A stretch of 64,000 nucleotides of DNA from Bacillus sp. FJAT-42315 (GTDB lineage: Bacteria > Bacillota > Bacilli > Bacillales > Domibacillaceae): the NCBI RefSeq assembly GCF_002797375.1, contig NZ_KZ454941.1:2218795-2282794 (forward strand), in the 5' to 3' direction. This document shows, piece after piece, positions 36,673 to 44,868 of the stretch. The translations under genes and the position numbers were made by a program. Numbering within the stretch: the first letter of the stretch is position 1; every line of letters starts with the position of its first letter. The notes under the pieces were generated by a model. That model was not told the origin of the DNA, did not search any database, and worked only from the letters and a program-made list of their open reading frames with translations.

Positions 36673-38314
36673 TAGCCAACTCCCCTCTTATCGGTTTCCA
36701 TTCTTTTTTTGATAAATCAACGACGCGATCTAACCATGCTAAATGATTATGGCGATGGGTAATGACAATGACGGTTTTATCGTGAAAGTATTCGTTTAAT
36801 TGTTGAAATAACTGACGCTCTGATTCGATATCCAAGTGACAAGTGGCTTCATCCAAAATATAAATATCTGCCTCTTGCAATAAGGCTCGCGCCAACAAAA
36901 GACGTTGCCTCTGTCCAGCGGATATCGTAAGTCCACGCTCACCAAGCTGTGTGTTCATTCTCTCAGGCAATGCCTGAATCCAGCTAGTCAATCCCATCCA
37001 CTCGATTACTTGCTCCAATTCAGCTGCTGTCGCTTGTTTCTTTCCTAATCTTAAAAAGTCTTCAATCGTCATACACCAAACTGGGTGATCATGTGTCACA
37101 ATACAAACTTTGTTATACCAGCTTGCTTTAGAAAAGTTATGGATATTTTCATCGTCCAAGTAAATCGCTCCGTTAATAGGCTCATAGATTTGTGCTAGTA
37201 GCTGAGCAATTGTGCTTTTCCCCTTACCATTTTCTCCAATAAGACCGACTTTCTCTCCTGATCGAATGTCAAGGCTAAACTCTGTTAAAATCGGCTGCTG
37301 TGGCTGGTGAAAAAAAGAGACGTGTTCCAAACGAATGGTATGAAAGGTCTTTGGCACTACTTTTCCTTCCATTTGAATAGGTAGAATTTGAAAAAACTCA
37401 TTTACTCGTTGAATGGATGCTCGTCCTTTTTGAAACTTCATATATAGCTGAGCCATTCCTTGAACAGTCGCAAACAAGCTAGCCTGATAAGCCATAAAAG
37501 CAAGCAAAGCTCCTAATGTCATCTGTCCACCAATGACTTGTTGCCCTAAAAACGCTAGCATGAATACAGCAGACCCCATTAAAACAAACTGCGGAATCCC
37601 TTGTGCCCACGCATTGGTAAACATCACTTTCATATTTTGCTTATTTATATCCTCTAACTCTTCTCTAAACTGCTGCTTGAGCTGTTTTTCGATATGAGCG
37701 GTACGGATAAAGTTCATCGATGAAAACGTCTCATATAGAAAACTTTGATTTTTCGCTGATAATTTTCGAAATTCCATTTGATTGATAAAAATCAAACGCC
37801 GAAATTTTTGAACACCGATTACTAATAAAGGCATAAATAAAAATGATAACAAGGTTAAACGCCAATCTAAAAACAATAATAATGCCACGTTAAAGACAAA
37901 TGTTAAGCTAATCGTAAATAGCTGCAACATATTTTCTGTATAAAGACGCTGTATTTCTGTGAGATCTTCATTCATTCGAGATAAGATATCTCCCGTTCGA
38001 TTTTTGGAAAAGAAATCAAATGGGAGATGAAGTAAATGATGATAAAATATCGTTCGCATATCAACCGTGATCTGCAAGCTCATGCGAAAATACAGAAACC
38101 TCGTCAAAAGAGCGATTCCATAACCGATAGCTGCTACTACGACGGCTAATGTTAAAGTAAGCGAGAAGGAATACCGTTTGGCAATCAATACTTCATCGAT
38201 AAAAAACTTGCCGATCATCGGCTGGATCGATGTAATGAACGTCGAAACAAGTCCCATTAAAAACACGAATAAAAATATGAAACGATACGGTTTGATAAAG
38301 GAAAACATCTTCAT
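36644..38314 (-). CDS. qhpF: ABC exporter for cross-linked gamma subunit (QhpF)
   Basis: A 556-residue half-transporter: six membrane helices in the first ~300 residues, then an ABC domain with Walker A GENGKGKS, a degenerate signature SAGQRQRL and Walker B IYILDEAT. In QHNDH clusters this exporter carries the leaderless gamma subunit across the membrane. Start ATG 38314 has GAGGTG 6 bases upstream; the GTG at 38323 lies inside that site. It begins 10 bases after the UbiU-like gene and overlaps qhpE, consistent with coupled translation. Confidence 0.85.
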   Translation of the reverse strand: MKMFSFIKPYRFIFLFVFLMGLVSTFITSIQPMIGKFFIDEVLIAKRYSFSLTLTLAVVVAAIGYGIALLTRFLYFRMSLQITVDMRTIFYHHLLHLPFDFFSKNRTGDILSRMNEDLTEIQRLYTENMLQLFTISLTFVFNVALLLFLDWRLTLLSFLFMPLLVIGVQKFRRLIFINQMEFRKLSAKNQSFLYETFSSMNFIRTAHIEKQLKQQFREELEDINKQNMKVMFTNAWAQGIPQFVLMGSAVFMLAFLGQQVIGGQMTLGALLAFMAYQASLFATVQGMAQLYMKFQKGRASIQRVNEFFQILPIQMEGKVVPKTFHTIRLEHVSFFHQPQQPILTEFSLDIRSGEKVGLIGENGKGKSTIAQLLAQIYEPINGAIYLDDENIHNFSKASWYNKVCIVTHDHPVWCMTIEDFLRLGKKQATAAELEQVIEWMGLTSWIQALPERMNTQLGERGLTISAGQRQRLLLARALLQEADIYILDEATCHLDIESERQLFQQLNEYFHDKTVIVITHRHNHLAWLDRVVDLSKKEWKPIRGELASEHVSTLHG

Positions 38315-38324
38315 CTCTTTCACC

Positions 38325-39317
38325 TCAGCGATAATAACACATCAGTCCAGATTCACAGTATTGAGGCTGATTACGAACGCTTCGTGCTATTTGCTTTATT
38401 TCCTCTTCCACAGCTTGCTTTCGAACATGATCGACCACGGCTTTCACCATCTGAACACTGGCCAACTTTCTATAAGGCGCTCCTTCACGACCGACGATCT
38501 TTAACGAATCCACGCCCATATGAAATAGTTTTCCGAGTGAACATAAACCACACGGTCCGAGCGGTAGTCCGTCAGAAGCAATTTGACAGTTACAGTCATT
38601 GACAAACCAAACAAATTCGCGATAATCATTCACTTGCTCAGTTAATTTCGCCATTTCTCGCGAAGACAATTGTTTATTTCCATCCGCATGAAACGCTTCG
38701 TATTCCCATTGTGACTGTGCACAAAAAGCACCTGCTGAATGAGTCGTCATACAAAAGCTTTCTTCATACACACAACCATCATTCAAGATAAACACTTCTA
38801 ACTCTATATCCCCAGCCGCTTCTTTTAATGTAGGGATTTCATTTAACTGAACACTTCTAGGAAGAATAATTCGTTCCACTCCCATTTGCTTATACAGTTC
38901 AATACTCCCTGTATTCATTGGAGCTGCTAAACTGCTCACATGGATCGCAGCGTTTGGTACCTTCTCTTTCATGGCAATCATTAACCCTGGGTCACTGACG
39001 ATAAACGCTCGTACACCAATCTCCTCTGAACAATGTTTAATTAAATCGATCAACATCGGATATTGTTTTTCCATATAATAAGGAGCATTTAACGTTAAGA
39101 AAATCGGGATGTTATAGCTCTCTGCTTGTCGTACCGCTTCTTGTAAATCTTGAAAAGAAGGGAAGCCGGCGTATGGATTACGACGATTAATCCATACACC
39201 TGGCGAATACTGTTCCATCCATTCATTTGGAGTAATGCCACAATAAAATTCTTCCGCTCCATTTTCAGCTAACATTTCTACCTCTTCTTTTGATCCAAGC
39301 GGTGCTAAAATTTTCAT
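38325..39317 (-). CDS. Peptidase U32 family protein, UbiU-like, in the QHNDH operon
   Basis: A 330-residue U32 protein. The TIM-barrel start LAPLGSKEEVEMLAENGAEEFYCG, the IHVSSLAAPMNT strand and VERIILPRS match UbiU/YhbU-type members. Cys182, Cys189 and Cys199 (GCVYEESFC...AFC), with Cys242/244 or 256/259 downstream, form a plausible [4Fe-4S] site like that of UbiU. UbiU with UbiV performs O2-independent ubiquinone hydroxylation. The gene follows its UbiV-like partner by 14 bases, within the QHNDH operon. I infer a role in hydroxylating the gamma-subunit tryptophan, because no QhpG is present. ATG 39317 has AGGAGGGTG upstream. Confidence 0.82.
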   Translation of the reverse strand: MKILAPLGSKEEVEMLAENGAEEFYCGITPNEWMEQYSPGVWINRRNPYAGFPSFQDLQEAVRQAESYNIPIFLTLNAPYYMEKQYPMLIDLIKHCSEEIGVRAFIVSDPGLMIAMKEKVPNAAIHVSSLAAPMNTGSIELYKQMGVERIILPRSVQLNEIPTLKEAAGDIELEVFILNDGCVYEESFCMTTHSAGAFCAQSQWEYEAFHADGNKQLSSREMAKLTEQVNDYREFVWFVNDCNCQIASDGLPLGPCGLCSLGKLFHMGVDSLKIVGREGAPYRKLASVQMVKAVVDHVRKQAVEEEIKQIARSVRNQPQYCESGLMCYYR

Positions 39318-39331
39318 GTTTTCACCCTCCT

Positions 39332-40264
39332 TTACACAGGGATCCGTATACTATATACAGCCCGCGCATGTTCGATTGTTTGTAAACTTGTAAATCCAGC
39401 TTTGACCAATCCTTGATCATGACTATAAAAAGCGGTCGTCCCTTTTTGAAACACCCGATTTTTCATATCTCTATGGAGCTTATTTTTCAGTTCAAAAATA
39501 TATAGTTGGCATTGTTGCTTGCATTCCGGATCACCACGGAACTTGTCCATTCTATCCGTATCCATAAAACCAACCATACACGCACTTCCACTCGCTACAC
39601 AGCCAAACGGAAAATGCAAGCCAATCGTTTTCTCTGATTCTTTCGCACTTAGCGAATTCCCTTGAATCAATTGATCAAATTCGTATCCTATCACTTTTCC
39701 GTCAGCTAAAAATTGTTCAAAGGCTGTAGAAAACAAACCGGTACTCTTAAAAAAATCTTTCCCTTCTTCCGGTGCATTGCTCTCATTATAATAATGAGCC
39801 ACCCGCGGATCACGAATCGATTTATTCAATAACCTTCCAATCACTAAATGAAGGTTCGAAAAATGTTCTTTCGTATAGTAATAAACACCCCAATCATTGA
39901 CGATGATTTCGATCGGCTTCTCCTGTTGCTTCGCTTCTTCATTTAAAAAAACGAACAGTTCATGAAGTTGCTGATATTTGTCCTCATGTACATAGGGGGT
40001 AGCAAAAGAGAAATCGAGATCATTTTCTAAGCAAAACTCCCACGCTTTTTTAAGATTTTTCAAGGAAGGAATGCGGTATTGACAAAACTCAGAACCGAAA
40101 ATGATCCGATCAGGGGTCGATATTTCTCCAAACACCTCCTTCCACCCTTGAAAAAAGATTTCCTGTAATTCAGTTTCGATTTCATTCTGTGATTCAATCG
40201 GATTCCACGGCTCCTTCGCATACTTTAAATCTCGAATCGATTGGATTGCTACTGAAAGCTTCAT
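39332..40264 (-). CDS. Peptidase U32 family protein, UbiV-like, in the QHNDH operon
   Basis: A 310-residue U32-family protein, more divergent than its neighbour. IIFGSEFCQYRIPSL places Cys61 as in the N-terminal cluster Cys of UbiV. Later FGCVASGSAC (222/229) and CKQQC (248/252) give a C..CxxxC pattern close to that of UbiV, so a [4Fe-4S] site from Cys61, Cys229 (or 222), Cys248 and Cys252 is likely. There is no signal peptide. It lies between qhpB and the UbiU-like gene, in the order expected for a UbiU/UbiV-type heterodimer. Start ATG 40264 has AAAGGGGTGG upstream. Function in CTQ formation is inference. Confidence 0.8.
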   Translation of the reverse strand: MKLSVAIQSIRDLKYAKEPWNPIESQNEIETELQEIFFQGWKEVFGEISTPDRIIFGSEFCQYRIPSLKNLKKAWEFCLENDLDFSFATPYVHEDKYQQLHELFVFLNEEAKQQEKPIEIIVNDWGVYYYTKEHFSNLHLVIGRLLNKSIRDPRVAHYYNESNAPEEGKDFFKSTGLFSTAFEQFLADGKVIGYEFDQLIQGNSLSAKESEKTIGLHFPFGCVASGSACMVGFMDTDRMDKFRGDPECKQQCQLYIFELKNKLHRDMKNRVFQKGTTAFYSHDQGLVKAGFTSLQTIEHARAVYSIRIPV

Positions 40265-40301
40265 AAATCAACCACCCCTTTTCGTCTGCTGATGATGCCT
40301 A

Positions 40302-41372
40302 TTATTTTTGAATTTTAATCACTTTAAGATCTAAACTGTCGGTTGGAATGGTCAATTTTGTCTCAACTTGTAAATCTTTATTAGCAATGATAAAATCATT
40401 TCCCGCACCGCTAAAGTATAGTTTTTCTTCATCAGCACTTAAATTGACGCCATACATACTTCCAACTGGCGGTATGGCTTCTTTCACAACCTTTTGCGAT
40501 TTAATATCCACCTTATACCATTTATTCAATGTCGTGTAAGCGAACTCTTCTTTTTGATCGATGATCGCTGAAAACATTCCGATCGGCTCTCGATCGTATT
40601 CTAATGTTTTGAGTTCACCTGACGCTAAATTCATCCACATAATCCCTTCAGTCACACGCCCATCCGGATATTGCTTCATTAATGGAATCGAGTTAATTCC
40701 ATTTTCTCCTCTCGGGAAAAGCATCAGAAAGTTGCCTGATCCATCCGCTTCATTTTCAGGGTGTTTAATGCCTTGTTTCAACGTCAGTTCCATATTTTTC
40801 ACATTTAATTCATGAACATCATATCCCCAAACGTATATAATATTCGGGTCTCCTTTTTTAAATTGCAGTACGTGGGTACCATAAGGAGCCTCTACACTGC
40901 GCTTCTCTTCTTTACTAGCAATATCAATTTCTATAATCTTGCTCGGGTGAGTTTTAAAACTATTCCGCCTTTTCTCTCCTTGGGTGACGAATGCATACGC
41001 TGTTTTCCCATCAGGTGAAATCGTACTTCCCCATACACGACGATCTAACAAACCTTGATCTGTTCTTGCTTGAAGATTGATTTCAGACATTATTTTATTT
41101 TGCATCGTATCGACTACATACAGCGATTTGCGATCATTCGCTAAAAACAAACCAGTCTTACCATCTTCTGAAAAGCTCATATCTCGAACTGGTCCCTTTA
41201 CTTTAATACTTTCCATGACTTTCGGAGCGGATGGATCAATCGGAATGATTTGTCCATATCCTGAAATATAGACTCTTTCTATATAATTCTCTTCTGCTCT
41301 ACTGAAAGAATTGGTACTTCCGATCATTAGCAATAAAGTGAGTATGAAAAATGAAGCTGTTTTTTTGAACAT
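40302..41372 (-). CDS. qhpB: Quinohemoprotein amine dehydrogenase beta subunit
   Basis: A 356-residue secreted subunit. The signal peptide is MFKKTASFFILTLLLMIGS-type with likely cleavage after SRA. The mature part consists of beta-propeller blades (SEDGKTGLFLANDRKSLYVV; SPDGKTAYAFV; SADEEKLYFSG), as known for the seven-bladed beta subunit that holds gamma. ATG 41372 overlaps the qhpD stop by one base (TAATG). The longer frame to 41477 is the qhpD antiframe of no value. It acts outside the membrane with alpha and gamma. Confidence 0.88.
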   Translation of the reverse strand: MFKKTASFFILTLLLMIGSTNSFSRAEENYIERVYISGYGQIIPIDPSAPKVMESIKVKGPVRDMSFSEDGKTGLFLANDRKSLYVVDTMQNKIMSEINLQARTDQGLLDRRVWGSTISPDGKTAYAFVTQGEKRRNSFKTHPSKIIEIDIASKEEKRSVEAPYGTHVLQFKKGDPNIIYVWGYDVHELNVKNMELTLKQGIKHPENEADGSGNFLMLFPRGENGINSIPLMKQYPDGRVTEGIMWMNLASGELKTLEYDREPIGMFSAIIDQKEEFAYTTLNKWYKVDIKSQKVVKEAIPPVGSMYGVNLSADEEKLYFSGAGNDFIIANKDLQVETKLTIPTDSLDLKVIKIQK

Positions 41373-42829
41373 TAGTTGCTCACACACCTCTCTTTTGTAG
41401 TGCCGCTTATTTTTTCTAAAAATGTAGGATTGTGTTGCAAAATTTTCACATACGCTTTTAATCCAATCGTGATCCATTCGTGCATCCAGTTACAGTAATG
41501 AGCATTAGGTGCTCGATAATCCCCTTGCCTTTCCATCGCTTCATAATAGCAGCCGCCAGAACAAATATGCTTTAGCGCACAAGAGTGACACGTTGGCTTA
41601 CGATCGACATGTAACTCATCCAACATGTTCGCTCTTTTCTTCTGATCAATCCCGAAGAAAATATCTCCCATTCGGAATTCTTCATTTTCGTTAAAGCGAT
41701 GACATAAGAACAAACCGCCATCAGGACTCACAGCAAAAAAGCCTAGTCCTGCTCCACACCCGTACGCTTTATTTGTCCCGATATGCAGCTCTTTTAATAA
41801 ATTCGTTAAATTAGAAAAACCAACATATTCATTTTTCAACGCATGTTCAACAAATAAATCCGTTAGTTCTTCAAACTGACGTAATAGCTCCTTTAAATCT
41901 TTATCATTTAATGCAAGATTCATATTCGTCTCTGTGACTGGAGCGAACCCGACCTCATAAAATCCTTTAGATAAAAGATGCTTTAAAGATGTTTCGAGCT
42001 TTTCAAAGTCTTTGACAACTGTCACACGAGTACCAATCGGAGCAGAATTGTGAATGTTCATTAATTTTTCGACGTTTTGACTGACGCGATCATATGATCC
42101 TTGACCTCCCGCCAATGGTCGATGTCGGTCATGCGCTTCTTTTGTTCCATCCATACTCACTGACACCATGACTTTGTATTGATGGAGAAAAGCCATTTGT
42201 GCTTCCGACATTTTACTGCCATTCGTTGTTAACGAAAATCCAACCCTTTTGCCATACTTTTCTCCTTCTACTGTTGCCTGTTCCACCACATACTTTAACG
42301 TTTTCCAGTTTAAAAACGGCTCCCCACCAAACAACACAATATTGACTTCCTTTTCATCAAAGCTATTCTCCATTAAAAAGCGAATTGCTTGATCCGCCGT
42401 TTCAACAGACATATACTTTTGCGGTGCCCCGTATTCTCCATCACCCGCATAACAATACGTACAGCGCAAATTACATTCGTTGACCAAATGAAACACGAGC
42501 GTTTTCACCGGCATATTTTCCGTTGTGGATGGTGGAGGCGGAGTCATAGAAAACCGTTGCTGACGATCGTTTTCTCGTTGAATCATCTCCATCTGCTCAA
42601 GCTCCGTTAACACATGAGTGAAAGCTGGATTCTTTTGCAATAAACTGGTCTCAGAAAGGGTCCATGTATCAGCCACACGTTCTCCATGTTCAGTAAAAGT
42701 TTGAACCATATTTTTCGATAACCCATCCAGTTCAATAATATTTCCTGTTAACCCATGAAATAAATATTCCTTATTTGCGACTTCAAATTGAATATAATTA
42801 GTTAACGTGACGTTTGCGATAGCGGCCAA
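41372..42829 (-). CDS. qhpD: Radical SAM/SPASM maturase QhpD for gamma-subunit thioether cross-links
   Basis: A 485-residue radical SAM protein. CxxxCxxC is CNLRCTYC (Cys119, 123, 126). A SPASM-type region carries CGAGLGF, LFLCHRF, CHSCALKHICSGGCYYE and a final HYC. QhpD forms the intra-peptide Cys-Asp/Glu thioethers in the gamma subunit. The start is uncertain: the only in-frame standard codon nearby is TTG 42829, directly abutting AAAGGAG, while an ATC lies at ideal spacing. The gene follows alpha by a few bases. Confidence 0.9.
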   Translation of the reverse strand: MAAIANVTLTNYIQFEVANKEYLFHGLTGNIIELDGLSKNMVQTFTEHGERVADTWTLSETSLLQKNPAFTHVLTELEQMEMIQRENDRQQRFSMTPPPPSTTENMPVKTLVFHLVNECNLRCTYCYAGDGEYGAPQKYMSVETADQAIRFLMENSFDEKEVNIVLFGGEPFLNWKTLKYVVEQATVEGEKYGKRVGFSLTTNGSKMSEAQMAFLHQYKVMVSVSMDGTKEAHDRHRPLAGGQGSYDRVSQNVEKLMNIHNSAPIGTRVTVVKDFEKLETSLKHLLSKGFYEVGFAPVTETNMNLALNDKDLKELLRQFEELTDLFVEHALKNEYVGFSNLTNLLKELHIGTNKAYGCGAGLGFFAVSPDGGLFLCHRFNENEEFRMGDIFFGIDQKKRANMLDELHVDRKPTCHSCALKHICSGGCYYEAMERQGDYRAPNAHYCNWMHEWITIGLKAYVKILQHNPTFLEKISGTTKERCVSN

Positions 42830-42837
42830 CTCCTTTA

Positions 42838-44469
42838 TTAGTGAACATTATTCACATAGTCTGGTACGGTAGAGATATGATGCGTTTTAGCGGTTAAGCT
42901 TTTTCCATCAATCGTCACTTTCGCCTGTACTGTAGCACTTCCTACATTTTCTTGAACAAATTCTCGGTTCTCATTTAAACCTTCTGCTTCCGGTGTGTAT
43001 AAACCATTTTCTGCTAGTTCGCCAATGTATGGGCGATCATCTCGCGGAGCATTCTCTTCTGGGTATGTTAATAACGACCATTCGGCATCCACCGGACCAA
43101 GATTCAAGTCGTCTTTCGAGTCTTTCTTTCCATCTTTTCCGTTACTGTAGGCATAAGCAACATATTGAATACTCACTTTATCCATTGGCCCTGCCCCTCC
43201 CATTCGGGAAACACCATAACTAGGCTCAACTTTTATATAATCAGCTTGATCGTAAACTATCATCTTTTCATGGACCTTTACCTGTTCTCCACTTAGCATA
43301 AAAAATCCAGTTTCTGCTTTTGGATCGACTTTCACCTCAATCTCTGCTTGATCGTCGGATATTGCTGTTAAATTGGCTACTTCTACTCCTTTAGGTAAAG
43401 ATAATGATTCTGGTTTTAATTTCTTTAAGTTCATTCCATAAAAAGTTACTTTATTCGTCACCCCTTTTTTCCATGCGAAAGGTGCTACGTGAAAAATTTC
43501 CGGTGTTTCCGTTTGAACTTTGTAATACGTTTCTTCCGCTGTAATGCCAAGGTCATCTACCTTTGACCAGTCTCCTTTAATTAGGTTGTCGCTCGTCACA
43601 TTATACGTTCCGTTGATTTTGCTTTCTCCTTGTTTATAATGTGAGCGCAGCATGTAGCCAGAGAAAATTTTCATATCCCCGCTAAAGCTCTCTTCTTTAC
43701 CATCTTTAATAAAGCGGACTTTTTTCTCTTCGGTATAACCTTTTTCCGATTTTGAAAATTCACTGTCTCCAATGTAATAGCCTTTCGTTCCTTGAAAACC
43801 AGCGACTTTCCATTTCCCTGTCACATCGTATTCTTTTCCTTTCCACTGCTCCCAAGCCTCAGACTCTTCGCCATAGTTTTTCGCTAAATACTCAAGCGCT
43901 TTTTCCGCTTCCGTTGGCCAATCCATATGACGGTGATTTAAATAAATAGATGGATACATCACAAGGTGGAAGTCTTTTAAGTTCTTCCACTCCTCTTCTG
44001 TTCTCCGCTGTGCTTCGAACCTTCCACCCGCATGACAGCCAATACAGCTTTGAGTCACACTTTCGTTTTCAGGCATCGGCTCGGAATAAGATGGTTTATT
44101 CGCTAGCCAATATTGAACTTTCTCCGCCTCTTCCGGAGCTAATCCTCTTTCTCTACTCAAGTCCATTACGAGCTGCTCTCTTTCTTCATCTGTGATCTTT
44201 AAACCATGTATTCTTTCCATTCGAGCAATCGTTTGAGCCCAACCTTCTGGAGTTTTCCTCATGTACTCAATGCGTTCAAACTTGCCTGATTGATCGACCG
44301 CATGACAGCTCACACAGCTTTTTTCCACTTGTTCACTAACAAGCACATTTGATGAGACCGTTTCAACTTCTTCACTATTCTGTTTATTTGTTGCAGAATC
44401 TGAACAAGCCACTAATAAGGCCATAAAACTAGCGATAACAATGACCAGCATGATATATTTTTTTCTCAT
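42838..44469 (-). CDS. qhpA: Quinohemoprotein amine dehydrogenase alpha subunit (diheme lipoprotein)
   Basis: A 543-residue protein with a lipoprotein signal (lipobox LLVAC near residue 22), so membrane-tethered on the outer face. The cytochrome domain has two heme c sites, CVSCH and CIGCH. It is followed by Ig-like/beta-barrel domains, as in the known alpha subunit. Electrons from the quinone cofactor pass through these hemes to the respiratory chain. ATG 44469 with AAGGAG 7 bases upstream is the start; the frame extension to 44514 has no site. It follows the gamma gene by 14 bases. Confidence 0.93.
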   Translation of the reverse strand: MRKKYIMLVIVIASFMALLVACSDSATNKQNSEEVETVSSNVLVSEQVEKSCVSCHAVDQSGKFERIEYMRKTPEGWAQTIARMERIHGLKITDEEREQLVMDLSRERGLAPEEAEKVQYWLANKPSYSEPMPENESVTQSCIGCHAGGRFEAQRRTEEEWKNLKDFHLVMYPSIYLNHRHMDWPTEAEKALEYLAKNYGEESEAWEQWKGKEYDVTGKWKVAGFQGTKGYYIGDSEFSKSEKGYTEEKKVRFIKDGKEESFSGDMKIFSGYMLRSHYKQGESKINGTYNVTSDNLIKGDWSKVDDLGITAEETYYKVQTETPEIFHVAPFAWKKGVTNKVTFYGMNLKKLKPESLSLPKGVEVANLTAISDDQAEIEVKVDPKAETGFFMLSGEQVKVHEKMIVYDQADYIKVEPSYGVSRMGGAGPMDKVSIQYVAYAYSNGKDGKKDSKDDLNLGPVDAEWSLLTYPEENAPRDDRPYIGELAENGLYTPEAEGLNENREFVQENVGSATVQAKVTIDGKSLTAKTHHISTVPDYVNNVH

Positions 44470-44483
44470 GGCACGACTCCTTC

Positions 44484-44804
44484 TTAAGGTTTCACATACG
44501 TTAATTTTCGCCAATCATTCGCAGCGACCGGACACTCATCTGCCCAATTTCCATAATTGGTTAATCCATCAGGTACTTGAGCTGCCCACCAACAATCTCC
44601 ATAACAACCGTAAATGTCTTTATAATGCGGTTGGCATACACCTTCTAAGCTCATTCCAGAAAAGTCTGTTTCCCACCCTGGATCAAACAAGCTTGTACAT
44701 CCCATCGGAAGCAAGGCTAATCCTTGTACCTCGGGCTTCTTTTCAAGGTCAACCGTTTGTTCAATCATCTTTCCTTTGAAATTCAAAGGTTTAATATGCT
44801 TCAT
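44484..44804 (-). CDS. qhpC: Quinohemoprotein amine dehydrogenase gamma subunit (CTQ peptide)
   Basis: A 106-residue catalytic subunit carrying cysteine tryptophylquinone. Every known cross-link pair is conserved by spacing: Cys36-Glu45, Cys57-Asp63, Cys71-Asp79 and the CTQ pair Cys67-Trp73. The motif region CTSLFDPGWE and CYGDCWWAAQVPDG are family hallmarks. There is no secretory signal; a ~25-30 residue leader is cleaved by QhpE. ATG 44804 is preferred over GTG 44810 because GGAG lies 8 bases before the ATG but only 2 before the GTG. It is the first of the amine dehydrogenase genes after the aldehyde dehydrogenase. Confidence 0.95.
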   Translation of the reverse strand: MKHIKPLNFKGKMIEQTVDLEKKPEVQGLALLPMGCTSLFDPGWETDFSGMSLEGVCQPHYKDIYGCYGDCWWAAQVPDGLTNYGNWADECPVAANDWRKLTYVKP

Positions 44805-44830
44805 TGACACTGCTCCTTTCTTCTTTTAGA

Positions 44831-44857
44831 AAAGCTGGTCCGCTATAAGCGGACCAG
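44831..44857 (-). terminator. Intra-operon hairpin between aldehyde dehydrogenase and qhpC
   Basis: A 10-bp perfect stem (ctggtccgct / agcggaccag) with a 3-base loop, followed on the minus strand by TTTTC. It is a short-tailed intrinsic terminator or a processing/stabilising hairpin before the gamma-subunit gene. Confidence 0.65.
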
Positions 44858-44868
44858 ACTTGTCTAAA

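Noticed and set aside
40302-42829. Reading qhpD/qhpB as a frameshifted fusion because of the one-base overlap
   Set aside because: qhpB has its own signal peptide and qhpD its complete SPASM end; the TAATG overlap is ordinary translational coupling.
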